Shown here one piece after another: positions 1 through 10,016 of a DNA stretch of 64,000 bases; the stretch's first letter is position 1; the number at the start of each line of letters is the position of its first letter. The stretch is taken from positions 1-64,000 of the forward strand of contig NZ_JAKRWM010000015.1 in assembly GCF_022352055.1 (NCBI RefSeq), given 5' to 3'. The notes under the pieces are model-generated. The model saw nothing but the letters and a program-made list of their open reading frames with translations, was not told the origin of the DNA and made no database searches. The DNA comes from Cohnella mopanensis. GTDB taxonomy: Bacteria > Bacillota > Bacilli > Paenibacillales > Paenibacillaceae. A program made the translations under genes and the position numbers.

Positions 1-45
1 AGCAAACCCAGCAAACCCAGCAAACCCAGCAAACCCAGCAAACCC
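1..45. repeat. AGCAAACCC tandem repeat
   Basis: Five uninterrupted copies of the 9-mer AGCAAACCC begin at the first base, so the array probably continues to the left of the window. No ribosome site or open gene accompanies it. It may mark the edge of a longer satellite or a contig end. Confidence 0.9.
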
Positions 46-57
46 TTAGTAACAAAT

Positions 58-246
58 AATAAATGGAAATGTACAGTTATTTCTTTGTGATGAAACAGCC
101 ACCATGAAATAAATGGAAATGTACAGTTAATTCATTCATTTTGATCTTGGATTGAATTAAATGTTATTAAATAGATGTAGATTTACAGTTATTTCGATAA
201 TTGCGCTAGTTTGCGCTTGAAATAAATGTACCTATACAGTTATTTC
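58..246. repeat. Four degenerate ~27-bp AT-rich repeats
   Basis: Copies end at about 83, 133, 195 and 246 and share a core like AAATAAATG..TACAGTTATTTC. Their spacing is about 50, 62 and 51 bases. The stretch 46-264 has no credible gene. The repeats lead directly into the 12-bp satellite. Function is unknown; they could be protein-binding iterons or decaying satellite units. Confidence 0.7.
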
Positions 247-264
247 TTATCGAGATCGCACAAG

Positions 265-1218
<954 letters not shown>

Positions 1219-1235
1219 CAAGTAGCAGTACTAAA

Positions 1236-1910
1236 CTACTTCCATTCCGCGAATCCTTTTGCTAACTTATAGCGGATTGCTCGTTTACCATTTGCGCCGA
1301 AAATGGGTTTCAGCCAACCTTTTACGCTTAAGACACCTAAATGTTTTACTGCAGTGCGATGGTCGATGTGTAGATGTCGGGTTACATCTATTGGGCGAAT
1401 TGGACGAGCTAGGCGAAAAGTTAGTCGGATAATTTCTAACTCCGCTAGGCTCATTAAATCAGTGTTCGTGTCATTTCCGATGTTGGAACTAATATAAAGA
1501 CGTAACAAGGTAAGGCATAATTCTGGGCGGTTTGCTACATCGTCATAAGCAAAAGAGATGACACGGAAACCCATAGCTTGATTGAATAATTCACGATTTA
1601 ATTCACGACAGTAACCATCTCTATCTAAATCGCGAACGTGTTTGGAGTAGCTTTTTATTTCAATGAGTAGGCTGATCGGCCCTGGAGGCTTCCATGCGAA
1701 ATCAGCGAAATAGGATCTGCCACGCCAATCCATAATCTCGAATTCCGGGTGTAAATCATCCAAATTGCCTTTAAGAACCCACCAAACGTTTTGCAAAAAT
1801 AGCTTCTCGCCGTGAAAATTGCGGCTAATCAGTCGTCCTCTCCGTTCACCTGATCTTTGCCCGATATGGGCTTGCATAAACTTCTCGTATGCTTGTTCAA
1901 AATCGATCAT
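1236..1910 (-). CDS. PD-(D/E)XK nuclease-like protein with C-terminal winged helix
   Basis: A 224-residue protein. The start at 1910 is chosen because CTAAGGAGG lies just upstream; the frame is open further upstream to about 2138, but that part looks non-genic. Residues ~55-130 read like a restriction-endonuclease fold: a hydrophobic strand ending in an Asp (YFADFAW), then LLIEIKSY (E-x-K), then a helix with RELNRELF and VISFAYDDV. The last ~75 residues resemble a helix-turn-helix (PIDVTRHLHIDHRTAVKHL) followed by a wing. The family is not recognised with certainty; a DUF559/Vsr-like nuclease fused to a DNA-binding domain is the best reading. It stands alone beside the satellite array. Confidence 0.6.
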   Translation of the reverse strand: MIDFEQAYEKFMQAHIGQRSGERRGRLISRNFHGEKLFLQNVWWVLKGNLDDLHPEFEIMDWRGRSYFADFAWKPPGPISLLIEIKSYSKHVRDLDRDGYCRELNRELFNQAMGFRVISFAYDDVANRPELCLTLLRLYISSNIGNDTNTDLMSLAELEIIRLTFRLARPIRPIDVTRHLHIDHRTAVKHLGVLSVKGWLKPIFGANGKRAIRYKLAKGFAEWK

Positions 1911-2024
1911 AAAAACCTCCTTAGAATTATCGTGATAAACCACCAACAACCAAACCACCAACAACAACCATCCATCCTGATAAACCGACGCACCCCCAAC
2001 GGCATTGTAGGTTGAAAAAGCCTG

Positions 2025-2104
2025 TGTTAAAAATCCTGGGCCGAATGGAGCTTGGGTTGAGTGAACTGTGTTGAAAATCCTGAGCCGAATGGAGCACGGG
2101 TTGA
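2025..2104. repeat. Direct repeat, 36 bp twice, 44-bp period
   Basis: Two copies (2025-2060 and 2069-2104) share TGTT(A/G)AAAATCCTG(G/A)GCCGAATGGAGC and end in GGGTTGA. They lie between the nuclease-like gene and the terminator of the sugar ABC operon. The stretch 1925-2119 otherwise holds only CCACCAACAAC-rich simple sequence and no gene. Confidence 0.75.
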
Positions 2105-2119
2105 AAGCGACATTCACGC

Positions 2120-2165
2120 AAAAAAAGAACGCCCTCATCCCATAGAGCGGGACAAGGACGTTCTT
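2120..2165 (-). terminator. Rho-independent terminator of the ABC importer operon
   Basis: On the minus strand the outer stem AAGAACG/CGTTCTT encloses a second paired segment (TCCTTGTCCC with GGGATGAGGG) and is followed by seven T. It lies about 115 bases downstream of the last permease gene. Confidence 0.85.
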
Positions 2166-2279
2166 CGTCTCTTAGTTGACAGTATATTCGGAAAATAAAA
2201 GTTTGAATAGTCCTAAACAGATGAACACATGAACTCTTGGCGTTGCCTTTAAATATCTAGCCTACTTCTCAATCCACCC

Positions 2280-3083
2280 TTACCCCTTAACAGCGCCGGC
2301 GGTTAAGCCCTTCATGAACGTTCTGGAGCCCAGAATGAACAAGATCAGCACGGGTACGGTAGTCATCGCGAGGGCGGCCATACGGGCGGCGTAGTCGGTG
2401 CGATGGACCATTCCGAGATTGGAGATGAAGAGCGGCAACGTGAACCAATCCGATTTGTTGATCGTGACCAAGGGAAGCAAGTAGTTGTTCCATGACCACA
2501 AGAACACCATCGTCGCCATCGTCGCCAGACCCGGCTTAATGATCGGAAGGACGATGCGGAGCAAGATGCCCGGTTCCGAGCAGCCGTCGATTCGCGCGCA
2601 TTCGAGCAGATCGTTCGGAACGGCATCCCGCATGAATTGGATCATGAAGAACGCGCCGAACGGGAAGGCCATCCAGACGAAGATGATCGGCCAAAGCGTG
2701 TTACCTACGCCGATGTGACGCATTTCGATAATATAGCCGATCAATCCGACCTGCGTCGGCACCATCATCGTAAGGATAACGAATATCTGCAGAAAATTTC
2801 GGCCGCGAAATTTGAACTTGGCGATCGCGTATCCGATCAACGTGCTAGTGAATAGCGCGAGCGCGACGGAAGTAATCGACACGACCAAGCTATTACCGTA
2901 TACCCGCAAGAAGTCGGATTTAAATACCGTTTTCAAATTCTCGAACAAATAGTCGCTAGGAAGAAGCGGAATTCCTTTGAACAAATCCTCGTTGAAATAC
3001 GTACTCATGACGATCATCATGTAAAAAGGAAACAGCGACAGGATCGAGATTAGGATAAGGCAAACCCACATCAATTTTTTCAT
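2280..3083 (-). CDS. Sugar ABC transporter permease, MalG type
   Basis: A 267-residue inner permease of a carbohydrate uptake ABC transporter (CUT1 type). About six hydrophobic segments are visible, beginning at residue 5. The EAA loop that docks the ATPase appears as LECARIDGCSEPGILLRIVLP (~160-180), with the expected A-x-x-D-G pattern. The start follows AAGGAGGATAAGCG, and the ATG overlaps the stop of the upstream permease gene in the form ATGA, which indicates translational coupling. No ATPase gene is present, as is usual where one shared MsmX/MalK-type ATPase serves many importers. Substrate is not predictable from sequence alone. Confidence 0.92.
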   Translation of the reverse strand: MKKLMWVCLILISILSLFPFYMMIVMSTYFNEDLFKGIPLLPSDYLFENLKTVFKSDFLRVYGNSLVVSITSVALALFTSTLIGYAIAKFKFRGRNFLQIFVILTMMVPTQVGLIGYIIEMRHIGVGNTLWPIIFVWMAFPFGAFFMIQFMRDAVPNDLLECARIDGCSEPGILLRIVLPIIKPGLATMATMVFLWSWNNYLLPLVTINKSDWFTLPLFISNLGMVHRTDYAARMAALAMTTVPVLILFILGSRTFMKGLTAGAVKG

Positions 3084-4054
3084 CGCTTATCCTCCTTTTG
3101 CGCGCTGAGGCGGTAGCTGATGATGGAGAAAAAGACGATCAATACGAACAAAGTATAAGCGATTGCCGAAGCATATCCGAAGCGCGTATTGGAAATGAAC
3201 GATTCGTCCACGAATTTCCATATGACAGTAAGCGCCGTATTGTCGGGTCCGCCGACTTGCACCGATCCGGACCAACCGCCGTACAGCAGCTTAGGTTCAT
3301 CGAACAATTGAAGGCCGTTTATGACTGACGTGACGATCAAAAATACGGAGATGTTTCTGAGCAACGGCATCGTGATGTGACGGAAAGTATGGAACCCCGT
3401 CGAGCCATCGACTTTGGCCGCTTCGTATACGTCTTGCGGCACAGCAGTCATGCCTGCCATGAAAATGACCATGAAATAACCGAGATTGCGCCAAACGACC
3501 ATCAAGGCAATGACCGCACGCGATGTCCAAGGATCTTGGAGCCAATAAAAGCCTTCCTGCATCAAACCTAGCTTCACGAAAATGAGGTTGATCAAGCCGG
3601 TTTGCCAATCGAATAAATATGAGAAAATAAAACCGATGGCGACCGGAGTCGTAATGTAAGGCAGAACGTTAACCGTTTGAAAAAACTTTCTTCCTCTCGT
3701 TAATTGGAAGGTCCAGTAGGCGAGAAGCAGGCCTAGAATCAGCGTGATCGGAATGAACATCGCCATCATGATCAACGTGTTCCAGAGCGATTTGTAGAAC
3801 AAAGGATCTTTCGTTAATAAATCGACATAGTTGCGTAAGCCGACAAACGTTTTTTCGCCGATTCCGTTCCAGTCGCTTAAGCTCAAATAGAAGGAATAGA
3901 GTACAGGGTACAGTTGGAACGCCGCGTAAGAAAGAATGAAAGGCAAAGCGAAAAGGTAGGGCCACATGCGTGGCCCCCATTTCCGTTTGCGGGATGCGGC
4001 GGAAGACGTTTGAAGTGTGCGTTCCGAATTCACGTTCATCCCTCGTTTATGCAA
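3080..4054 (-). CDS. Sugar ABC transporter permease, MalF/UgpA type
   Basis: A 324-residue partner permease of the preceding gene product, with a short hydrophilic N-terminus followed by six predicted membrane segments starting near residue 30. The EAA loop reads YEAAKVDGSTGFHTFRHITMP (~215-235). The longest frame starts at a TTG (4054) that overlaps the region after the binding-protein stop; an ATG at 4039 (MNVNSERT) is an alternative, although its GAGGG is very close. It is the middle gene of binding protein - permease - permease and is typical of Paenibacillus oligosaccharide importers. Confidence 0.9.
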   Translation of the reverse strand: MHKRGMNVNSERTLQTSSAASRKRKWGPRMWPYLFALPFILSYAAFQLYPVLYSFYLSLSDWNGIGEKTFVGLRNYVDLLTKDPLFYKSLWNTLIMMAMFIPITLILGLLLAYWTFQLTRGRKFFQTVNVLPYITTPVAIGFIFSYLFDWQTGLINLIFVKLGLMQEGFYWLQDPWTSRAVIALMVVWRNLGYFMVIFMAGMTAVPQDVYEAAKVDGSTGFHTFRHITMPLLRNISVFLIVTSVINGLQLFDEPKLLYGGWSGSVQVGGPDNTALTVIWKFVDESFISNTRFGYASAIAYTLFVLIVFFSIISYRLSAQKEDKR

Positions 4055-4058
4055 GTTT

Positions 4059-5432
4059 TTATTTCACTGTAGCTTCGGTTGCTTTGTTCTTCACTTCGGT
4101 GATGAACTTCTGCAACGCGGCGTCCGCGGTGATGGAAGTGTCCTTGGTCCACAATGGATAAAGCGCATTGAACACGCTGTCGACGACGGAGTCATACTTC
4201 GATTGCGCTTCGCCCTTCATGTCGGGAACGATGTTCTCCATGAAGTATTTCGCGAGATTTTGTCCGCCGAAGAACTCATCGTACGCTCCTGGAGCTTCGA
4301 TCAGAGCTTTTTCGTTCTCGTAGAACGCTTTGGAGCTGGTCATGTTACCGAAAGTTTTGAAGTTGTAGGCCGATCCTTCATCGGACAAATAAGCGAATTG
4401 CATGAATGCCCAAGCGGCTTCTTTAACTTTGCTGTCTTTGTAAATTCCGATTGCGGTACCGCCACGCGTAAATCCGCCTTCCGGCGCTTTCACGAGACCC
4501 CATTTTCCGCTGCCTTCAGGGTCGTTAGCAGAAATGTGCCATTTCGGTCCCCATGGTCCCATCGGGTAGAACATGAATTGGCCTTTCGCCATCGACGCGG
4601 ACCATGCCGGAGTCCAAAGCTCATTCTTGCCGAGAATGCCTGCGTCTCTCATTTTGAAGAGCGTTTCAAGCGGTTTTTGAAGTTTGGACGTTAAGTCCAC
4701 ATCAGTTCCGTTAACATAGGAGTTGAAGTTTTGACCGCGAAGAACGATATAAGCATCGCCCAATCCCGGGAACATCAACACTTTGCCGCCGCTTTTCTCT
4801 TTCAACTCTTGGCCTTTAGCAATAAAAGCATCCCAAGAGGAGATCAGCTTCTCGAGCTCGGCAGGATCGTCCGTGCCCCAGTATTCCTTGGCGAGGTCGC
4901 GGCGGTATGCGAAGCCGGCAGGCGTAATCGCTTGGTCGATCGCGATCAATTCGCCTTTGGAGTTTTGCAGGTAAGGAACCGTGTAATCGAGCACGGAGCT
5001 TTTGTCGAAGTTGTAAGGAGCGCCTTCTAGGTTATCCAGCACGCCAAGATCGAACAATTTGCCGCGGTAAGCGGATTCTCCAAGGATGATGTCAGGCACG
5101 TCGGAACCGGAAGCGATACCGCTTTGCAGCTTCTGCAAGTAATCGTTCGGGTTAACGACGGTAACTTCAACCTTGATGTTCGGATATTTTTTGTTGAATT
5201 CAGGAATCATGCCTTTTTGGAACGTTTCATCCCAATCCCATACTTTGACTGTACCGCTTAGGTCGTTCGGGTTGGCACTTGCCGCTTGGCTAGCGCTAGG
5301 GCTGGCTCCCGCGCTTGTCGTTGCCGACGGCGCTGCATTATTATTGTTGCTGCCGCACGCTGCGAGCGATACGGTTAGCAAGGAAAGCGAGGCGAGCATA
5401 GTCGCCCATTTTTTGACTCCGATTGTCTTCAT
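4059..5432 (-). CDS. Extracellular sugar-binding lipoprotein
   Basis: A 457-residue solute-binding protein of the SBP type-1 (UgpB/MalE-like) family. A lipoprotein signal is visible: basic start, hydrophobic core, then SLAACG with the lipidated Cys near residue 26, followed by an Asn/Ala/Ser-rich linker. The mature part starts with GTVKVWDWDETF, typical of these proteins. The ATG follows AGGAGGGG. It is the first gene of the importer operon and would deliver the sugar to the two permeases. A CcpA-type cre-like sequence lies upstream, so catabolite repression is likely (inference). Confidence 0.93.
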   Translation of the reverse strand: MKTIGVKKWATMLASLSLLTVSLAACGSNNNNAAPSATTSAGASPSASQAASANPNDLSGTVKVWDWDETFQKGMIPEFNKKYPNIKVEVTVVNPNDYLQKLQSGIASGSDVPDIILGESAYRGKLFDLGVLDNLEGAPYNFDKSSVLDYTVPYLQNSKGELIAIDQAITPAGFAYRRDLAKEYWGTDDPAELEKLISSWDAFIAKGQELKEKSGGKVLMFPGLGDAYIVLRGQNFNSYVNGTDVDLTSKLQKPLETLFKMRDAGILGKNELWTPAWSASMAKGQFMFYPMGPWGPKWHISANDPEGSGKWGLVKAPEGGFTRGGTAIGIYKDSKVKEAAWAFMQFAYLSDEGSAYNFKTFGNMTSSKAFYENEKALIEAPGAYDEFFGGQNLAKYFMENIVPDMKGEAQSKYDSVVDSVFNALYPLWTKDTSITADAALQKFITEVKNKATEATVK

Positions 5433-5459
5433 TCTAGTAACCCCTCCTGTATATCTTGT

Positions 5460-5473
5460 GGAAAACGCTTACC
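5460..5473. promoter_or_regulatory. cre-like catabolite repression site
   Basis: GGAAAACGCTTACC (plus strand) matches 12 of 14 positions of the Bacillus cre consensus TGWNANCGNTNWCA. It lies 28 bases upstream of the binding-protein start, a position where bound CcpA would block transcription. The assignment rests on consensus matching only. Confidence 0.5.
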
Positions 5474-5550
5474 TTGTTTATGTTAACAGCGAGGGTTAAA
5501 CGAGAAAACGAGAGTAAGCGGCTATTTTGTATAAAATCCGGCGATCCGAT

Positions 5551-7287
5551 TTATTCGTTCGACTTCAATGGGAGCCTGATTCGAATAAGCGTGCCTTGTC
5601 CATCAAGGCGGTCGATTTCGACCCCGTAAGGCGAGCCGTAGTGGAATTGGATACGTTCGCGGATGTTGCTTAAGCCGATTCCGCGGGTTCGTTCTGGCTC
5701 GGAAAGCGATAGGTGGCGTATTTCCTCATTGTTGTTTTCGTCCATGCCGACCCCGTTATCTTCGACTTCCAATATCAATTGATTATGAGCTTCATAGGCT
5801 CTGATCGTAATTCGCCCATCTTCGCGATCGGAAGGAAATAACCCGTGCAGAATCGCATTTTCGACAAGAGGCTGCAGGAGCATCCGGGGAACTTGGGAAT
5901 CCCATAGTTGTTCCTCCGCCTGCCACTCGATGCGGAACCGGTCCGGATAGCGGGTTTGTTGGATGATAACGTACTTATCTACGATTCGGCGTTCTTCACT
6001 AAGCGTCGCGAACTCGGCCCCGTCCCCGGTTTTGATCGTATCCTGAAGAATGGCGATTAAAGCTTGGGTCATCTCGGCAGCTTGAACATTTCGCCCCGCA
6101 TGCGACAAGTAAATTATCGTATTCAGAGTGTTATACAGGAAATGAGGATTGATCTGGGCCATGAGTAGGTCGATCTGCATTTTACGTCTCATGTCCTGAT
6201 CGCGAATGGAAGATTCGATATGGGATTTCAAGTCGTGCACCATCCGGTTAAAGCCTGCCCCCAATATTTCCAGCTCATCTCCGCTATGGATGGACACGCT
6301 CGTATTAAGATCGCCCACGGCGACCCGTTTCATCGCTTTGGTCAACCGGGACAGCGGCTTCGTTAAGCTTAGAATAATCGGCAACATGACAATTAGGCTA
6401 AGTACGATAGCGGACAAAATGATCAGGATGTAAAAATAGAAAACGCGATTGATTTTCTCGAACAGCCTGTCTTTCGACAGAAGCGCGACTTGTTTCCAGC
6501 CTTGGTTCATGGAGGCGTCGGACAAAGCGATCCATCTCGCGTCTTCCCGATAGGTCCCGTCCGATGAGGAAACGGCATTCATAAATGCGTTGTCATCCGC
6601 GGAGAGGTCGGAATGGCTTTCGTATAACGTATCGCCCGATCCCGTGGATAGCTGGATTTGTTCGAAATCCCCGGCGCTTTGAAGGAACGAATTGTCGATC
6701 TCCGAGTAAGCGATATCCAATACCAAATAGCTGTACGGGGAAATGTTATCTCCGATCGGTCGGTATTTCAGAATGTAACTGAATACTTGGCGATTGCTGC
6801 CGATATAGAAAAATTGATGAGGGACAGAGAAGCCGCTGCGCTCCTCCATTCGGCTAACGAACCAATCCTGTTTCATGTATTCGGCGAAATAATCCTCGTA
6901 GCCGCTATTGTTGGAGAAGGTTTCTTGGTCCGGCCTGACGATGATAATGTTTTGGATATAATGATTCAAAGCGGCGAAGCGTTTGAGCTTCTCTTGTACG
7001 GCTTGCTTGCGAAAATAGTTTTCCTCCAGAGACGGGCTGGGAGTCGAGTATACGAGCGAACCGATCTCTTCGTCCGATACGATATATTCCGCCGTTTTCG
7101 TTACTTGCTCTTGAACTTTTTTAAGTTGGAAGGAGATCTGCGCCAGCTTAGTCCGGCTATCCTTGATCGATTGCTCCCGGATGATGCTCTTGGCGTAATC
7201 GTAAATAAAAAATCCGCTCAACATCAAGGTGATGGACACGACGAGCGCAGTGCTGGCGATGATTTTCGATCTGATTTTCATGCGCAT
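5551..7287 (-). CDS. YesM-type sensor histidine kinase
   Basis: A 578-residue membrane kinase of the LytS/YesM family. Order of parts: transmembrane segment (~10-30), extracellular Cache-like sensor (~31-280), second transmembrane segment (~283-310), HAMP (~312-365), His-kinase domain with the phospho-acceptor motif INPHFLYNTLN (~385) and a C-terminal HATPase with VENAILHG and GIGLSNIRER. It is encoded seven bases downstream of its response regulator and beside a sugar importer, the common Paenibacillus arrangement in which the pair senses an extracellular saccharide and switches on the importer. Confidence 0.93.
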   Translation of the reverse strand: MRMKIRSKIIASTALVVSITLMLSGFFIYDYAKSIIREQSIKDSRTKLAQISFQLKKVQEQVTKTAEYIVSDEEIGSLVYSTPSPSLEENYFRKQAVQEKLKRFAALNHYIQNIIIVRPDQETFSNNSGYEDYFAEYMKQDWFVSRMEERSGFSVPHQFFYIGSNRQVFSYILKYRPIGDNISPYSYLVLDIAYSEIDNSFLQSAGDFEQIQLSTGSGDTLYESHSDLSADDNAFMNAVSSSDGTYREDARWIALSDASMNQGWKQVALLSKDRLFEKINRVFYFYILIILSAIVLSLIVMLPIILSLTKPLSRLTKAMKRVAVGDLNTSVSIHSGDELEILGAGFNRMVHDLKSHIESSIRDQDMRRKMQIDLLMAQINPHFLYNTLNTIIYLSHAGRNVQAAEMTQALIAILQDTIKTGDGAEFATLSEERRIVDKYVIIQQTRYPDRFRIEWQAEEQLWDSQVPRMLLQPLVENAILHGLFPSDREDGRITIRAYEAHNQLILEVEDNGVGMDENNNEEIRHLSLSEPERTRGIGLSNIRERIQFHYGSPYGVEIDRLDGQGTLIRIRLPLKSNE

Positions 7288-7294
7288 CGCTTGC

Positions 7295-8857
7295 TCACCG
7301 TTTCCTTTCCACGTACTCGAGCGGAGTCATGCCCGTCGATTTACGGAACACCTGGCTGAAGTATTGGCTGTTCCGATAGCCTACGAGCTCTGCGATCTCG
7401 TATATTTTGTGTTTTCCCTCGTCGAGCATCGTTTTGGATTGATCGATTCGAATGGCCGTTAGCGCATCCAATACGGTCTGCCCGGTTTCTTCTTTGAACA
7501 GGTGGCGCAAGTGGTCGCGGCTGATGCCGATGTGATCGGCGATTTGTTGGGCTCCGACGTCCTCGGAAAAGTTTTTGCGAATATACTCTAGCGCTTGAAT
7601 CACTTTCCTGGAATACGTGTTGAAAGAAACGGATGACTCCTCTAAGAAGCGGCACTGGCCGATAAACCAATCTCGGACGCCATCCACGGAAATCCATGAA
7701 GCGGTGTCGATTTCATTCCTCATCCACAATTGCTCCAAAGAAGGAAATCTTAACGTTTCTCGGCTTTGATCGATTAAGATTACCAATTGTTTGCACATAT
7801 CGGTAAAGCCTATCAGGTCCTTAGAGGCGGCAGCTTCGGAAAAGAGGCTTGCGAGCAGGGAGGGAATCTCGTCGAATTGAAACGTTTTCATCTTTTCGGC
7901 TAAGCCCTTCACCGTTTGATCCGCGACGAAACGGACCGGTTTGTAGCCATGCCGATCCTGTAAGCGATAGAGAAACTTAGGGCCGTAAAATACGGAGCAG
8001 GACAATCGAACGTTAGCTTCGTGAAAATGGGCCGGAATGGTTCTCCAATCGGTAATATCGTGCGCGACCGCAACGGATGCCGTTCCACCGGCTTGATTCT
8101 CGACCGCGCTTTTAGCCAGCATGGCTTTCTCGTGAGCTTTGTCCCATAGCTTATGCTCGCTTCGAATGCCTTGGGCGATAAATAAGAAAGCGTATTGGGA
8201 TTTGCGAATCGGAATCGCGGCGAGCAGCGATTCGTCCTCCAGTTCAACATGCACAGGCTCGAACACCGGGGGGATTGGGGTTCCGATATTCGACATTGCC
8301 GTTAAGAGAGGAAACGGTCGATCCTGTTGAACGACGACCAACTGAAGGAAGTCCGATTCCGTATAGGCTTCGGCTACCGTTTGCCATTGCTCCTGGGTAA
8401 CCGTCCGACCGGTTAACAACTCTCCGAGCAATGACTTGCGAGTAGCGGCTTGTTTGAGCAAATCGTCCTCGAACTCTTTTTGGAGTAACGTTAACTCGCG
8501 AGCGAGGTAATCCGCTTTCAACTCATGCTTAACCCAATAGTTGGACAAGCCAAGTTGAATAGCTTCCTTCGCGTAATCGAATTCCTTATAGGAGGATAGT
8601 AGAACAATGCGAGGAGTACGTTGTTCAGCTACGGTCGCTAGAACACGTTTGCAAAACTCAAGCCCGTCCATGACGGGCATTTTGATATCAACGATAATCA
8701 GTTGTGGGCGGAATTCCTCTACGAGAGCTAACGCTTTGACGGGGTGGGTGGCTACGCAACAAATTTCGAACCCCAATTCCTCCCAAGGCACCAAGCTACG
8801 AATATGTTCGATTGCCAGAATTTCGTCATCGAGGATCAATACGCGGATCGGTTTCAT
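7295..8857 (-). CDS. YesN-type response regulator, AraC output
   Basis: A 520-residue protein with an N-terminal receiver (acidic DDE near residue 10, phospho-acceptor Asp in IIVDIKMP, ~55; Lys in YWVKHE, ~109), a long central region of ~270 residues without clear similarity, and a C-terminal AraC double helix-turn-helix (IADHIGISRDHLRHLFKEE and the second motif IAELVGYRNSQYFSQVFRK). AGGGGA precedes the ATG. It is the first gene of a two-gene unit with the YesM-type kinase and very probably activates the adjacent ABC importer operon. Confidence 0.93.
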   Translation of the reverse strand: MKPIRVLILDDEILAIEHIRSLVPWEELGFEICCVATHPVKALALVEEFRPQLIIVDIKMPVMDGLEFCKRVLATVAEQRTPRIVLLSSYKEFDYAKEAIQLGLSNYWVKHELKADYLARELTLLQKEFEDDLLKQAATRKSLLGELLTGRTVTQEQWQTVAEAYTESDFLQLVVVQQDRPFPLLTAMSNIGTPIPPVFEPVHVELEDESLLAAIPIRKSQYAFLFIAQGIRSEHKLWDKAHEKAMLAKSAVENQAGGTASVAVAHDITDWRTIPAHFHEANVRLSCSVFYGPKFLYRLQDRHGYKPVRFVADQTVKGLAEKMKTFQFDEIPSLLASLFSEAAASKDLIGFTDMCKQLVILIDQSRETLRFPSLEQLWMRNEIDTASWISVDGVRDWFIGQCRFLEESSVSFNTYSRKVIQALEYIRKNFSEDVGAQQIADHIGISRDHLRHLFKEETGQTVLDALTAIRIDQSKTMLDEGKHKIYEIAELVGYRNSQYFSQVFRKSTGMTPLEYVERKR

Positions 8858-8897
8858 CTGTCGTCTTCCCCTATCAAGTCATAATGTAACTCTTATA

Positions 8898-10016
8898 TTA
8901 ACTGATTCTGACGAGATAGGTAACAAATCGATTCCGGCTTTGTTGTTCGTCGGGCTGCGTTGCGGAAACCATAAGCCTGTTGCCGGTGGGATTCCAGCGC
9001 AAGGGGTCCGCGATGAACTTGATGTCTAACGACAAAATGGTCGACAATCCGGTCGAGGCGTCGGCCACGTAGATGCCGCGAACGGTTCCGTTGGACGTAA
9101 TTCCCGCATACGCAAGCTTATTCCCATCGGGCGACCATGCGGTGCCGTAAATTTGGGAATCTTGGGCTATCGCTTGGAGAACTTTCCCTTTCAAGTCCGT
9201 AATGATAAGCTCCGTTTCGTTGCTCTCGATTTTCCGAACGATAGCGAGTCGTTGCTCGTCCGGCGATGGAACCATCCAGACGACGTTGTCGATCGGCAAC
9301 AACTCGGGTTTCAGATTGAGCGGGCTTGTTATAAGAGCGCCTTTAAGTGAGCTATAGATGACCTGATTATTCAGATAGGCGATATTATTCGCAAAAGGGA
9401 TTTCGGTGTTCTTGAGCAAGGTTGGAGTCGTTCGGTTCGCATCCGCTCTATAGATCTTGCCGTCGATAGTCGCGTACACGACGGAGTCGTTATCGATCCA
9501 ACGTCCGTTATCGAGATTCATCGCGTCGAAATCCGTGAACGTCGTGGTTTGGCCGGACGGGATGTCTAGGATATGGCCCTGTCCGGTATTGCTCTGCAGA
9601 CTGTACGTTTTGTAGAAAATTTTGGACCGATCCGGGCTCACTTGGGCAGAGCCTTGGTTCTCGTTCGCAGGCAGGAGCGGGGTTTGCTCGGGAGATGAGA
9701 GGGACTGAACATAGAGATTATGCGGATACCATTCGATACCTTCCGCTTGTTCCGGCGTGAAATCGTGGTTCTCCCGATCGACGAGAATGTCATTTTCGCT
9801 AAGCCAATCCATTCCCCTTACATTGTTGAGTCGGACCAAAGCATGGATTTCCGTTTTGTCGTACGAGGTTTGCTCCGGATTGTCCATGACGGTGATCGCT
9901 TTGCCTTGAATAAGCAGCTCTTCCTTGTCCGTTGTCCCTTGCTGCTGACAGCCGTACAGGAGAAGCATCAAAGCGATTATGACCCATTTAGTTGTGTTAA
10001 GGGATGTCGATTTCAT
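8898..10016 (-). CDS. TolB-like beta-propeller lipoprotein
   Basis: A 372-residue secreted protein. The N-terminus carries a lipoprotein signal (hydrophobic stretch then LLYGCQQQ, lipidated Cys ~23). The rest contains repeated beta-propeller-type blades, for example VSPDRSKIFYK, PSPDEQRLAIVRK and WSPDGNKLAYAG, similar to PD40/TolB repeats. The start follows AAGGAGGAGC and overlaps the stop of the kinase gene as ATGA, so it belongs to the regulator-kinase operon. It may act as an accessory sensor on the outer face of the membrane (inference); no catalytic residues are apparent. Confidence 0.8.
   Translation of the reverse strand: MKSTSLNTTKWVIIALMLLLYGCQQQGTTDKEELLIQGKAITVMDNPEQTSYDKTEIHALVRLNNVRGMDWLSENDILVDRENHDFTPEQAEGIEWYPHNLYVQSLSSPEQTPLLPANENQGSAQVSPDRSKIFYKTYSLQSNTGQGHILDIPSGQTTTFTDFDAMNLDNGRWIDNDSVVYATIDGKIYRADANRTTPTLLKNTEIPFANNIAYLNNQVIYSSLKGALITSPLNLKPELLPIDNVVWMVPSPDEQRLAIVRKIESNETELIITDLKGKVLQAIAQDSQIYGTAWSPDGNKLAYAGITSNGTVRGIYVADASTGLSTILSLDIKFIADPLRWNPTGNRLMVSATQPDEQQSRNRFVTYLVRIS

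Noticed and set aside
4017..4694. 225-codon plus-strand frame opposite the sugar-binding protein gene
   Set aside because: No recognisable domain or ribosome site; the minus-strand lipoprotein gene explains the sequence.
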